Positions 1 through 8,431 of a stretch of DNA of 64,000 bases are shown one piece after another (positions within the stretch are counted from its first letter, which is position 1; each line of letters begins with the position of its first letter). The notes under the pieces are model-generated. The model was not told where the DNA came from and ran no database searches. It saw only the letters and a list, made by a program, of their open reading frames with translations. Both the position numbers and the translations under genes were made by a program. The DNA is from Clostridium aceticum (GTDB lineage: Bacteria > Bacillota > Clostridia > Peptostreptococcales > Natronincolaceae): contig NZ_CP009687.1 of the NCBI RefSeq assembly GCF_001042715.1, positions 3,587,418 through 3,651,417 of the forward strand, read 5' to 3'.

Positions 1-1254
1 AAGGAGGATATTACACAACAATTACATTACATCACCTGCAAAACAATTGCAGATACTTTAATAAGTGAAGTGATTACCTCTGTTAACTCCTTCACAGTGA
101 AACAGCTAGATGAGACAGTTTTCCAGTTATTAAAGGGAGCAGCCATTGTCTTTATTGAGGATTCTCCCACTGCTATCGTCGTTCCTGCCCAAAACTGGGA
201 AACAAGAAGTGTAGCAGAACCTTCTGGGGAAGCTGTCGTACGGGGTCCTAGGGAGGGTTTTAATGAAGATTTGTACACCAATATCACATTGATTCGTAGA
301 AAAATGAAAAACACAAAATTAAAATTTGAATTTATTACCCGTGGCATTTATTCCAATACAGAGCTGGCTATTTGTTATATAGAGGGTCTGGCAGACGAAG
401 AGATCTTAAGGGAATTAAAGGCTCGTATAGAAAGAGTCAGCATAGACGCTGTTTTAGAATCAGGTTATATTGAGGAGTTTATAGAGGATCAGCCCCTATC
501 ACCTTTTCCCTCTGTAGGAAATACAGAAAAACCAGATGTAGTTGTAAGCAAGATTTTAGAGGGCAGAATTGCTATATTATGTGATGGTACTCCCTTTGCC
601 CTCACAATTCCCCATCTTTTCGTTGAGCACTTGCAGACCAGTGAAGATTATTATATCCGATGGGGGTATGCCTCTATGTTGAGAATTCTACGGTTTTTAG
701 CTCTATTTATTACAGTAACACTGCCGGCTTTTTATGTAGCTGTACAAACGTTTCATCAAGAAATTATACCCTTTAAACTGTTTTTGTCCATTGCTTCTGC
801 AAGAGACGGTATACCTTTTTCTTCTTTTACCGAAGCCCTCATGATGATTATCATCTTTGAGTTGTTGAAGGAAGCAGGTATTCGTATGCCTAGACCTGTA
901 GGACAAGCCATCAGTATTGTAGGAGCTATCGTATTGGGACAAGCTACCGTTGAAGCAGGGATAGCCAGTCCTTTAATGGTAATTGTTGTAGCTCTGACTG
1001 CCATTGCGGGATTTGTTGTTCCAGCACTTGATGAGGCTATTTTATTATCAAGGGTTCTTTTGTTGGCTTTAGCCAGCATCGTAGGTTTTTATGGCATTGT
1101 TTTTGGCTTGGTTATGATCTTTGTTCACATATGTAATTTAAGATCCTTTGGCATGGAATATCTATATTCTTTAACCCCCACCCACTATAAAAACTTTCAA
1201 GATGCTTATATTCGTGCTCCTCTTTGGAGTATCTTTATAAAAAGAAATCATTAG
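1..1254 (+). CDS. gerA: Spore germination protein GerA family (A subunit of germinant receptor), 5'-truncated by window edge
   Basis: The frame is open from base 1, so the gene starts left of the window; 417 residues remain of a family usually around 480-530. The first half is the hydrophilic cytoplasmic domain. The second half holds about five membrane segments starting at the stretch RILRFLALFITVTLPAFYVA, with the family-typical IPFSSFTEALMMIIIFELLKE and PRPVGQAISIVGAIVLGQA. GerA proteins are the integral A subunit of inner-membrane receptors that sense nutrients in spores. It is followed by gerC, a small D-type subunit and gerB on the same strand, which confirms the assignment. The germinant cannot be read from sequence. 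Confidence 0.93.
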   Translation, partial: KEDITQQLHYITCKTIADTLISEVITSVNSFTVKQLDETVFQLLKGAAIVFIEDSPTAIVVPAQNWETRSVAEPSGEAVVRGPREGFNEDLYTNITLIRRKMKNTKLKFEFITRGIYSNTELAICYIEGLADEEILRELKARIERVSIDAVLESGYIEEFIEDQPLSPFPSVGNTEKPDVVVSKILEGRIAILCDGTPFALTIPHLFVEHLQTSEDYYIRWGYASMLRILRFLALFITVTLPAFYVAVQTFHQEIIPFKLFLSIASARDGIPFSSFTEALMMIIIFELLKEAGIRMPRPVGQAISIVGAIVLGQATVEAGIASPLMVIVVALTAIAGFVVPALDEAILLSRVLLLALASIVGFYGIVFGLVMIFVHICNLRSFGMEYLYSLTPTHYKNFQDAYIRAPLWSIFIKRNH

Positions 1255-1255
1255 T

Positions 1256-1376
1256 GTTAACCTAAAGCATAATTTGTCATCCTGAAGGAAGCAAAGGGGA
1301 GTCGAAGGACCTTAGCATTAGCAAAATAATAGTTCAATAAGATTTTGGAAATAATTGTATTAATTTAACCCTTATG
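1256..1376 (+). repeat. Dispersed repeat family 2, copy a
   Basis: Noncoding spacer between gerA and gerC. It begins with GTTAACCTAAAGCATAATTT and ends near TTAATTTAACCCTTATG, matching the ends of copies at 19357-19469 and 50907-51045. The middle carries GTCATCCTGAAGGAAGC, the reverse-complement orientation of the AGGATGACA core in the other copies. No ORF. Inferred to be a non-autonomous mobile or structural repeat. Confidence 0.6.
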
Positions 1377-1422
1377 AAAAAGAAATACAAAGTGCCATAA
1401 TATTAAGGGGGTATGAGCTTTA

Positions 1423-2580
1423 ATGAAAAAGATAAGTGTATTTATTATTTTTATAATGCTACTGCTACTTCTTACAGGTTGTTGGAACCAGAGGGAAATA
1501 AACGATTTAGGTATCGTTATCGCTATGGGCATTGATATAGTAGAGGAGGATAATATAGCGTTAACAGTACAGATGGTAATGCCTAGAATGTTAGATAAAG
1601 ATTCTGGTAAAGAAAATGCTATTGTTTCTTATACTGAGACAGGTTTAACTCTTTTTGAGGCACTAAGAAAAATTAACCTGGTCTCCAGTAACAAGCCCTA
1701 TATTGGTCATATACAATTAGTTGTTTTTGGAGAAAGCCTTGTTGAAAAAAACCTCCAACATGCTGTTGATTTTTTAGAAAGAGATCATGAATTTAGAACT
1801 CAGGCCTTAGCTGTTGTCACTAAGGGTATGTCTGCAAAGGAGTTGCTGGAGATAGGAAGTCTTATGGAGCTTTTACCCGCTGTCCATATCGTAGACATCA
1901 TACAAAATACTGAACATACAGGTACTTCTAGAAAAATGCTTTTATTTCAGGTTTTTGAAGATCTTAATAGACCTGGAAACCATTTGATTTTACCCACCAT
2001 ATCTAAAAAAACGGTTGAGCAGCCTAAGGTTGTAAGAGATCTTCGTATTGATGGTGTTGCAATTTTGCAGTATGGTAGGCTAATAGGTTTTTTAGATCCT
2101 CTAGAAACCAGAGGATATCTGTGGGTTATAGGGGAGGTAAAGGGTGGTATTTTAGTTGTTCCTGCTGAAGGAAGGAAGGGTGAATTGCTTTCTATGGAAA
2201 TTCTTCGCACTCATTCTAAAATGGATGTACATCTTGTAGAAGATGTCTTTCACTTAACTGTTGAAATAGAAGAGGAGGGCAATATTGGTGGTCAGCAAAA
2301 TCCAAAGGATTATACAGATCCCGAGGGCATTGCTTTTCTGGAAAATCAAAAAGAAAAAGTAATTTATCAAGAAATTGAAGATGTATTTTATATAGCTCAA
2401 AATGTACTGGGAACAGATTTTTTTGGTTTTGGTGAACTGGTTTATAAAAAATATCCCCATATATGGAAAGAAATACAAGGTGACTGGGACACTATCTTTC
2501 GAAACTGTCCTGTTGAAATTAGTGTTCAATCAAGAGTTAAGGGATCTGGACAAATACTGCGTCCCTCCCATAATCAATAG
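1423..2580 (+). CDS. gerC: Germinant receptor lipoprotein, Ger(x)C family (C subunit)
   Basis: 385 residues. The N-terminus is a lipoprotein signal: hydrophobic run to residue 17, then LLTGC with the lipidated Cys at position 20, followed by WNQREINDLGIVIAMGID, the family hallmark. The rest is the soluble, mostly beta/alpha GerC ectodomain. In this receptor class the C subunit is a diacylglycerol-anchored protein on the outer face of the spore inner membrane, needed for receptor function. AGGGGG lies upstream of the ATG. It is the second gene of the receptor operon, unusually placed before the B subunit. Confidence 0.93.
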   Translation: MKKISVFIIFIMLLLLLTGCWNQREINDLGIVIAMGIDIVEEDNIALTVQMVMPRMLDKDSGKENAIVSYTETGLTLFEALRKINLVSSNKPYIGHIQLVVFGESLVEKNLQHAVDFLERDHEFRTQALAVVTKGMSAKELLEIGSLMELLPAVHIVDIIQNTEHTGTSRKMLLFQVFEDLNRPGNHLILPTISKKTVEQPKVVRDLRIDGVAILQYGRLIGFLDPLETRGYLWVIGEVKGGILVVPAEGRKGELLSMEILRTHSKMDVHLVEDVFHLTVEIEEEGNIGGQQNPKDYTDPEGIAFLENQKEKVIYQEIEDVFYIAQNVLGTDFFGFGELVYKKYPHIWKEIQGDWDTIFRNCPVEISVQSRVKGSGQILRPSHNQ

Positions 2581-2592
2581 GTGGTGTTGTAG

Positions 2593-2805
2593 ATGATTTT
2601 TTTTATTATTTTCATTCTGTTATGTTTAACCCTGTTGGATCTTCCTTTTCTGCTACAATATAATAAAAGTAATGTTACGATTACTTATCTTGCTTTGGTT
2701 CTCATAGGAATTGCTATCAGTTATATTGTAGTTCAAGAGGTTCCAGTCACTTCTCCTGCAGTGCTTATAGAAAAAATAGTAGTGTTTGTAATAGGGAGGG
2801 TGTAG
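2593..2805 (+). CDS. Small two-TM membrane protein, probable D subunit of germinant receptor
   Basis: 70 residues, almost entirely two hydrophobic segments (about 2-21 and 28-48) plus a short amphipathic tail. It lies 12 nt after gerC and ends 1 nt before the gerB start, so it is translated as part of the operon. Small (about 70-75 residue) two-TM D proteins are known from some GerA-type operons in Bacillus and Clostridia and modulate germination rate. The assignment rests on size, topology and position, not on a recognised motif. Confidence 0.7.
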   Translation: MIFFIIFILLCLTLLDLPFLLQYNKSNVTITYLALVLIGIAISYIVVQEVPVTSPAVLIEKIVVFVIGRV

Positions 2806-2806
2806 T

Positions 2807-3892
2807 ATGGTAAAACAAGTGCAAATATCCCCCATTCAGTTTTCCATTCTTCTTATGGGCTTTATACTAGGCAGCACCGTTATTATGATTCCTGGTAGTA
2901 ATGCTCTTAATGATGCTTGGCTTGCCTATCTTATCGGATGGCTGGGGGGCTTTGTATTATTTAGTATCTATTTACTACTTTATCAAAGACATCCTAATAA
3001 GACATTGATTGAAATTCATCAGATTCTTTTAGGAAAGTGGATGGGAAATATTGTTTCTCTTTTATATTTATGGTACTTTTTACATTTAGGTACTTTGGTA
3101 TTAAGAAATTTTGGGGAATATGCTATCACAGTAAATATTCCAGAAACCCCTTTGTGGTTTATGGTTTTACTTTACATTATTGTAATAGGTTATTCTGTAA
3201 AAAGTGGCTTAGAAGTAACCAGTCGTACCGCCGAACTAGTTGTTCCTTTTGTGTTTTTGTTTCAAATAGGGATTACCTTGCTGCTAATACCCCATTTTGA
3301 TTTTGCCAACTTACGGCCTTTTTTGGGGAGAGGGCTAAGTCCAGTGTTTAGTGCTTCTTTTTCAGTGCTTACCTTTCCCTTCGGCGAAACTGTTGTTTTT
3401 ATGATGTTATTTCCCTATGTAAATCAGCAAAAAAAACTAAAAAAAACCTTTATCTTTTCCTTTTTATTAGCAGGAGCACTGCTACTGATGGGGGTTTTTA
3501 GAGATATTACAATCCTAGGAGAAACTGGGATAGATCGACAAATATTCCCTCCCCACTTAGCCGCAAAGAGAATAGAGTTTTTAAATTTTGATCCCTTAAT
3601 TGGCGTCATGTTTTTTGTGGGTGGTGGTGCAAAGGTTTGTGTTTGTTATCTAGCTGTTGTCATGGGTCTTGCACAGCTGACTAACTCTAAAGATCATAGG
3701 GTTTTTGTTTATCCTATTGGAATAATTCTCACTGGATTATCTCTTTGGATTTATGACAGTACTCCTCAGATGCTTCAGTGGGCAGTAGATATATGGCCCT
3801 ATTATTCCATCCCTTTTCAAATTGTTCTTCCAGTGATCTTACTGATCATAAGTTTTTTGAAATCCTCCAATAAACAGCAGGTAAAGAGTTGA
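2807..3892 (+). CDS. gerB: Spore germination protein GerB family (B subunit, permease-like)
   Basis: 361 residues with about ten membrane segments. It belongs to the GerAB/spore permease branch of the APC amino-acid transporter superfamily; QISPIQFSILLMGFILGSTV at the start and PGSNALNDAWLAYLIGWLGG are typical. The B subunit is thought to form the germinant-binding pocket in the membrane. Start chosen at ATG after GGGAGGGTGTAGT. Last gene of the operon; the next gene, malQ, is convergent with only 7 nt between stops, and no clear terminator is visible there. Confidence 0.93.
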   Translation: MVKQVQISPIQFSILLMGFILGSTVIMIPGSNALNDAWLAYLIGWLGGFVLFSIYLLLYQRHPNKTLIEIHQILLGKWMGNIVSLLYLWYFLHLGTLVLRNFGEYAITVNIPETPLWFMVLLYIIVIGYSVKSGLEVTSRTAELVVPFVFLFQIGITLLLIPHFDFANLRPFLGRGLSPVFSASFSVLTFPFGETVVFMMLFPYVNQQKKLKKTFIFSFLLAGALLLMGVFRDITILGETGIDRQIFPPHLAAKRIEFLNFDPLIGVMFFVGGGAKVCVCYLAVVMGLAQLTNSKDHRVFVYPIGIILTGLSLWIYDSTPQMLQWAVDIWPYYSIPFQIVLPVILLIISFLKSSNKQQVKS

Positions 3893-3899
3893 TTCTCTT

Positions 3900-5378
3900 T
3901 TACCTGCTATAGAGCTTTGTTATTTCATAAATTTTTTTAGCCAATCCCTTCGTTAAAGTTTCTTTTCTCACCCTCCATCGCCAGTTGTCTCCAATGGTGG
4001 AAGGCGTGTTCATTCTCCCTCCACTGCCTAAACCTATAAAATCCTGTAATGGTGCTATAGCTAAATTTGCCACAGAACTCCATACTCCCCGTATAAATCC
4101 CCAGTGACATCCCTCTTCTTCATCAAGTTTTAAGTATTTTTGGGCAAAGGCTACATTTGCCTCTGGCTCCTTTTGTATCCATCCCATAACAGTATCGTTA
4201 TCATGGGTCCCTGTATAAACAACACAATTTCTTATGTGGTTATGGGGAAGATAGATGCTTTCCTCATTAGGACTGAAGGCAAATTGTAAAACCTTCATGC
4301 CCGGATAACCACTCTCCTCCCTCAAGGTGATTACCTCTGGTGTTAGAAAGCCTAAATCCTCTGCTATAAAGTCCACCTTTCCCAATTGATCTTTAATGAC
4401 ATGGAATAATTTCATACCAGGCCCCTTCATCCATACCCCTGCTTCAGCCGTTTTGGCTCCATAGGGAACCGCCCAAAAAGATTCTAAGCCCCTAAAGTGG
4501 TCTATTCTTATCACATCATATAGCTTCCTACTGCCAGCAATTCTTTTGATCCACCAGTCATAATTCTTTTTTTCTAAAACTTCCCATCTATATAATGGAT
4601 TCCCCCATAACTGTCCCGTCTTTGAAAAGGCATCTGGGGGACATCCTGCAACTTTTAGAGGTCTTTTATTGGTATCCAATAAAAAAATCTCGCTATTGCC
4701 CCATGTGTCAGCACTGTCCTCTGCCACATAGATAGGCAGGTCTCCAATGATCTTGATCTTTTTCTTGTTGGCATATTCTTTTAGTGCCCCCCACTGCCGA
4801 TAAAATAAGAATTGTAGAAAAATCCAGTAATTGATTTCTTTTTCTAATTTTTCTTTATATTTATTGACAGCATCACTTTTTCTTAATTTGATTCCTTCCT
4901 CCCATTGATACCATGGCTTTAGATCAAAATGAAATTTAAGTGCCATATACAATCCATAATCTTCTATCCACTCCCTATGGTTTTGTCTAAAATCCTCTAT
5001 CTCCTCCTTATATTTTTCTTTTCCTTTAAGAAAAGTCTTTTTTAAAAGCGGCAGTTTATTTGCAAAAACCTTATTGTAATCCACCTTTTCTTCATTGTTT
5101 CCAAAGTCTATGCCCTCTAAGTCTTGTTCTGTCAATAACCCCTCCTCCTCCAATAGCTTCAGATCGATAAACAAGGGATTGCCAGCAAAGGTAGAGAGGG
5201 ATTGATAAGGTGAATCTCCATAACCAGCCATCGTTATAGGTAGTACCTGCCAGAACTTTTGCCCTGCTGCTTCTAAAAAGTCAACAAACTCACAGGCTTC
5301 TCTTCCGAGACTTCCTATACCATAGGGGCTTGGTAGAGAAGTAATATGCATCAAAATTCCACTGCTTCTATTTATCAT
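3900..5378 (-). CDS. malQ: 4-alpha-glucanotransferase (amylomaltase, GH77)
   Basis: 492 residues, full length for bacterial amylomaltase. GH77 motifs are all present: GDLPIYVAEDSADTWG, RIDHFRGLESFWAVP with the nucleophile Asp, FIAEDLG with the acid/base Glu, and YTGTHDNDTVMGW with the third carboxylate. The enzyme transfers alpha-1,4-glucan segments in maltodextrin or glycogen metabolism, in the cytoplasm. No other starch or glycogen gene is nearby, so it appears as a single-gene unit. The upstream 440 bp contain a hairpin repeat but no recognised sugar operator. Confidence 0.95.
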   Translation of the reverse strand: MINRSSGILMHITSLPSPYGIGSLGREACEFVDFLEAAGQKFWQVLPITMAGYGDSPYQSLSTFAGNPLFIDLKLLEEEGLLTEQDLEGIDFGNNEEKVDYNKVFANKLPLLKKTFLKGKEKYKEEIEDFRQNHREWIEDYGLYMALKFHFDLKPWYQWEEGIKLRKSDAVNKYKEKLEKEINYWIFLQFLFYRQWGALKEYANKKKIKIIGDLPIYVAEDSADTWGNSEIFLLDTNKRPLKVAGCPPDAFSKTGQLWGNPLYRWEVLEKKNYDWWIKRIAGSRKLYDVIRIDHFRGLESFWAVPYGAKTAEAGVWMKGPGMKLFHVIKDQLGKVDFIAEDLGFLTPEVITLREESGYPGMKVLQFAFSPNEESIYLPHNHIRNCVVYTGTHDNDTVMGWIQKEPEANVAFAQKYLKLDEEEGCHWGFIRGVWSSVANLAIAPLQDFIGLGSGGRMNTPSTIGDNWRWRVRKETLTKGLAKKIYEITKLYSR

Positions 5379-5818
5379 TTTTCTTCTCCCTTTCTAAAGC
5401 ACTGACATTTTATAGCGGAGTCATGGGGACGGTTCATCTGGCACGTATGCTTTTTATGTGCCTGAGGAACTGTCCCCGTGGCGTAGCGGATGTAACATAT
5501 TTATTACAACTTAAATAGCTAAAGAAATTGCACAAGTCCCATTAATAATATTGTTTGGTAATCTCTATTTAGTACTCTAGTATCTTATTATTTTTTCCCT
5601 TATAATATAACAAACCATTGTTTATACAACTAGAAAATTTCTCAGGATTGTGCAAGGTTATGGTACAAATTAGGTATATATCTTTAAGCTGTAATTTTTA
5701 TCATCAGCGCTAACTTAAACCTTTACAACCTTAATTTTTTTGTAACATATTTTACTTCCTTTAGTCTATAATAAAGAATTGCTTTAGCTGGCCAGCGAAA
5801 TAGAAGGGATCGATATAA
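5379..5818. other. Intergenic region between malQ and the ECF sigma operon
   Basis: 440 bp between divergent genes. It contains a GGGGAC-type hairpin repeat (5425-5500) and otherwise AT-rich DNA. The promoters of malQ and the sigma operon must lie here, but I cannot fix them; no small ORF with a ribosome binding site was seen. Confidence 0.5.
5425..5500 (+). repeat. Dispersed repeat family 3 (REP-like hairpin), copy a
   Basis: Arms GGGGACGGTTCATCTGGCAC and its near reverse complement ending GTCCCC at 5477 form a long imperfect hairpin with a short AT loop, followed by GTGGCGTAGCGGATGTAACA. An inverted, degraded copy with the same trailing bases lies at 36872-36944. GTCCCC-armed hairpins of this kind resemble REP sequences mobilised by IS200-like (RAYT) transposases; that link is inference. 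Confidence 0.6.
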
Positions 5819-6328
5819 TTGGATAGAGACTTTACATTGCTGTATGAAAAATACAAGCAACCTATTTTTTCTTATATATATTATCTATCACAAAATACCA
5901 CGGAAGCAGAAGAAGTCTGTCAAGATGTGTTCTTAAAGGTATATCTAAATATTGATAAATTTGAAGGCCGCTCCAGCTTAAGAACTTGGATTTATCGTAT
6001 CGCTAAAAATACCTTCTTAGAATACAAAAGAAAGACTAAAAAAGAAGTATTGATGGAGGAAATAACTTTATTAAACGATCCTCTGCTGGATGAAGCTTCT
6101 AGTCCAGAAGATTGTCTCTTAAACAATGAGGCACATATACGTATCAAAGAAACGCTAATGAAAATCAGTGAAAAACATAGAACCTTTATCATTTTAAGAG
6201 ATATACAAAACTTGTCTTACCAAGAGATTAGTGAAATTACAGATTTAAAGTTAAACACTGTGAAGGTAAATATCTATCGTGCAAGAAGTGAATTTGAAAA
6301 AATTTATAAAAGATTGGAGGGACAATAA
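5819..6328 (+). CDS. ECF-type RNA polymerase sigma factor
   Basis: 169 residues. Sigma region 2 spans about 5-75 (LYEKYKQPIFSYIYYL, then EAEEVCQDVFLKVYLNIDKF and RTWIYRIAKNTF); region 4 spans about 112-165 (HRTFIILRDIQNLSYQEISE, LKLNTVKVNIYRAR). TTG start at 5819 preceded by AGAAGGGA. It is cotranscribed with a zinc-finger anti-sigma gene whose ATG follows its stop codon directly. The pair would answer an envelope signal and usually controls its own operon, although I cannot identify the promoter with confidence. Confidence 0.92.
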   Translation: MDRDFTLLYEKYKQPIFSYIYYLSQNTTEAEEVCQDVFLKVYLNIDKFEGRSSLRTWIYRIAKNTFLEYKRKTKKEVLMEEITLLNDPLLDEASSPEDCLLNNEAHIRIKETLMKISEKHRTFIILRDIQNLSYQEISEITDLKLNTVKVNIYRARSEFEKIYKRLEGQ

Positions 6329-7291
6329 ATGCCTTGTCCATACCAAAGTTTATTGCAGGACTATTTAGAAGAAGAACTTTCTCGTGAAGAAATGTTGAAA
6401 ATGGAGGAGCATATTGATCTATGTGATGAGTGTCAACAGAAACTAGATACTTTGTTGGATTCCTCTTTAAAACTCCACCAAAATTCTATTGAAATTGATG
6501 ATGAGGTATTGGTAGAAAAAATCAAAGCCCATCGTAGAGGTATTCGACGAATTTATGTGTATGGTACTTTAGGGTTTTTGCTAGGCTTGCTTTCCCTGTA
6601 TTATACTTCCGACAGTTTTATCGTAACCAAAGCTATTATGGCTCTACCCTATAAGCTAGCAGAGTTTATGTTGGGGATTTTCTTCTCTAAAAATCAATTG
6701 CAGCAGTGGGACTTAATGTACAACCATTTTCAACGGGGAATGGGTTACTTTCCTCATCATCCTATACTAGGTCTTATTGTAGAACTAATAACCCCTGCAC
6801 TTGTAGCCATGTTTCTTGCTATGATCATAGGCTATCTAACCAGTGATAAAAGGGTTTTTCAAAGAAAGAGAATTCTTCGATTTATCCTCTCCGGCATCAT
6901 TGTTTTTATGCTGTGGTTTGGTGGAATCTATGGTATTTATAATAATACCCTGAACAAAATAGAAGCCCTGGAAGGAATCAAAACTGTCACCATTTATGAG
7001 AAACAAGAACATAGTACTAGTTGGCTTCTAAGAATCGATCAATACAACTTGCAAATAGAAAAATACCTTGACATTATTTCAGGTCTTTCAGAAGCTTCTC
7101 CTATAGGAAACTTCACTTCTATGAATTACAAAGAGGGCCTGCAGTTGCTTTTGCAATTTAAAGGGGGCGGTGAAACTACCAGCCATGTGGATATAGACAC
7201 AGGGATTATGTTTATGCAGAACCACCGTCATTATCAGTTGTCAGAAGAAACACGTTTACAACTCTTAGCAGTAGCAAGGGAGGGGAAGTAA
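6329..7291 (+). CDS. Membrane anti-sigma factor with N-terminal zinc-finger (ZAS) domain
   Basis: 320 residues. The N-terminal 45 residues carry the zinc-finger anti-sigma signature H-x3-C-x2-C in EEHIDLCDECQQKLD, expected to clamp the ECF factor encoded just upstream. Three membrane segments follow (about 73-92, 146-170, 184-208), then a roughly 110-residue C-terminal domain on the far side of the membrane. Its ATG immediately follows the sigma stop codon, and its own stop overlaps the next start by one base, so all three genes are translationally coupled. The sensed signal is unknown. Confidence 0.85.
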   Translation: MPCPYQSLLQDYLEEELSREEMLKMEEHIDLCDECQQKLDTLLDSSLKLHQNSIEIDDEVLVEKIKAHRRGIRRIYVYGTLGFLLGLLSLYYTSDSFIVTKAIMALPYKLAEFMLGIFFSKNQLQQWDLMYNHFQRGMGYFPHHPILGLIVELITPALVAMFLAMIIGYLTSDKRVFQRKRILRFILSGIIVFMLWFGGIYGIYNNTLNKIEALEGIKTVTIYEKQEHSTSWLLRIDQYNLQIEKYLDIISGLSEASPIGNFTSMNYKEGLQLLLQFKGGGETTSHVDIDTGIMFMQNHRHYQLSEETRLQLLAVAREGK

Positions 7292-8373
7292 TGCATATAA
7301 AAGTTGATAAGATCATTGCCGTATGTGGAAGCGCTTTATTAGGCTATTACTTAGGACTATCTGTGTTTCGACACATACTGTGGAGTATCCTGCTAAAGAC
7401 CTTACCGCCAATGAATACCCGTCATACACCTATGTTTTATACCAACATCATAACAGCTATGATAGCCGCCTCTATAGGTTACTTGCTTTATACAAAGTTT
7501 GTTGATAAGTGGTCTATAAGAAAATATAAAAAACAATATACCCTAGGTATAACTGCTTTACTGATCCTGCCAATAATTACTATGGGAAGCTTTCGTATAC
7601 ATGCAGTAAATATTGTAAAAAGTGCAGAAAGCACTACCCCTACAAGCCTTCATCTTCGCTTTGAAGATCCAAGGATAACCTTTGAAATTTCAGAAAACTC
7701 TGGGGTTGTATTTGGCAAAGGTATCAGATTACAAAACCAAGAGGATTTGCTAGAGACCTTCGGCAATGCTCTCCAACAGCTAATACTATTAGAAGCTTCT
7801 CCACAACCTAAAAACTCCCCGAATCGACATTTGGGCACTCTGTGGATAGACTACAGGCCTCAGGGAAAGTGGTATTCCAAAATCCTTACATGGACAAGGA
7901 CTGGTTTTGAAGAAACAGCAGCTAATCAAAATTTTCTCTTTTATAAGGGAGTTGAATTAGAAGAGGTATTAGAGGATTTCAATGCCCAACTAGCCAGCTT
8001 AGCCAACTATACATCAGCAAAAACCCTTCACATAAGCCTAGTGGATGATAACTTGCATCAAACAGAGTTTTTACTTGAAGAAGATTTTGAATTTCTTTTA
8101 ACAGGCATGGAAGCTGCTAGCAAGGTTTTGCCAGAAAGCAATATTATTTCTAAGTTCGAAAAGGTATGGAGGGGCGACCAGATGATTTCCGAAAGTGACA
8201 AAAATTTTTATGCTTTCTCCCTCAGTAATCAATCTGATAACGCCAGCACCTTAGAAGGTGGTATTTTTCTTGAAAATGTCATCTTATATGATGCCACAGA
8301 AAAGATAGCATGGTTTGAAGGTAATTATTATACAATAGACTTATCTTCCATTCTTTTAGTGCAAGAACTTTAA
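7291..8373 (+). CDS. Membrane protein of unknown function in ECF sigma operon
   Basis: 360 residues. Three membrane segments lie near the N-terminus (about 8-30, 48-65, 82-102), followed by about 250 residues predicted to be outside the cytoplasm. I recognise no family. Its layout parallels the upstream anti-sigma gene (membrane segments, then a soluble domain), and it overlaps that gene by one base, so it is probably an accessory to sensing or a co-anti-sigma subunit. This is position-based inference. Confidence 0.7.
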   Translation: MHIKVDKIIAVCGSALLGYYLGLSVFRHILWSILLKTLPPMNTRHTPMFYTNIITAMIAASIGYLLYTKFVDKWSIRKYKKQYTLGITALLILPIITMGSFRIHAVNIVKSAESTTPTSLHLRFEDPRITFEISENSGVVFGKGIRLQNQEDLLETFGNALQQLILLEASPQPKNSPNRHLGTLWIDYRPQGKWYSKILTWTRTGFEETAANQNFLFYKGVELEEVLEDFNAQLASLANYTSAKTLHISLVDDNLHQTEFLLEEDFEFLLTGMEAASKVLPESNIISKFEKVWRGDQMISESDKNFYAFSLSNQSDNASTLEGGIFLENVILYDATEKIAWFEGNYYTIDLSSILLVQEL

Positions 8374-8384
8374 CTAAATCATGC

Positions 8385-8421
8385 AATAGGGTGTTGAAAT
8401 ATGTTTCGTCAACACCCTATT
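8385..8421. terminator. Bidirectional rho-independent terminator
   Basis: Perfect 13-bp stem AATAGGGTGTTGA / TCAACACCCTATT with an 11-base loop, followed by TTTAT on +. It sits between the convergent ECF operon and the methyltransferase cluster. Confidence 0.85.
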
Positions 8422-8431
8422 TTTATAGACT

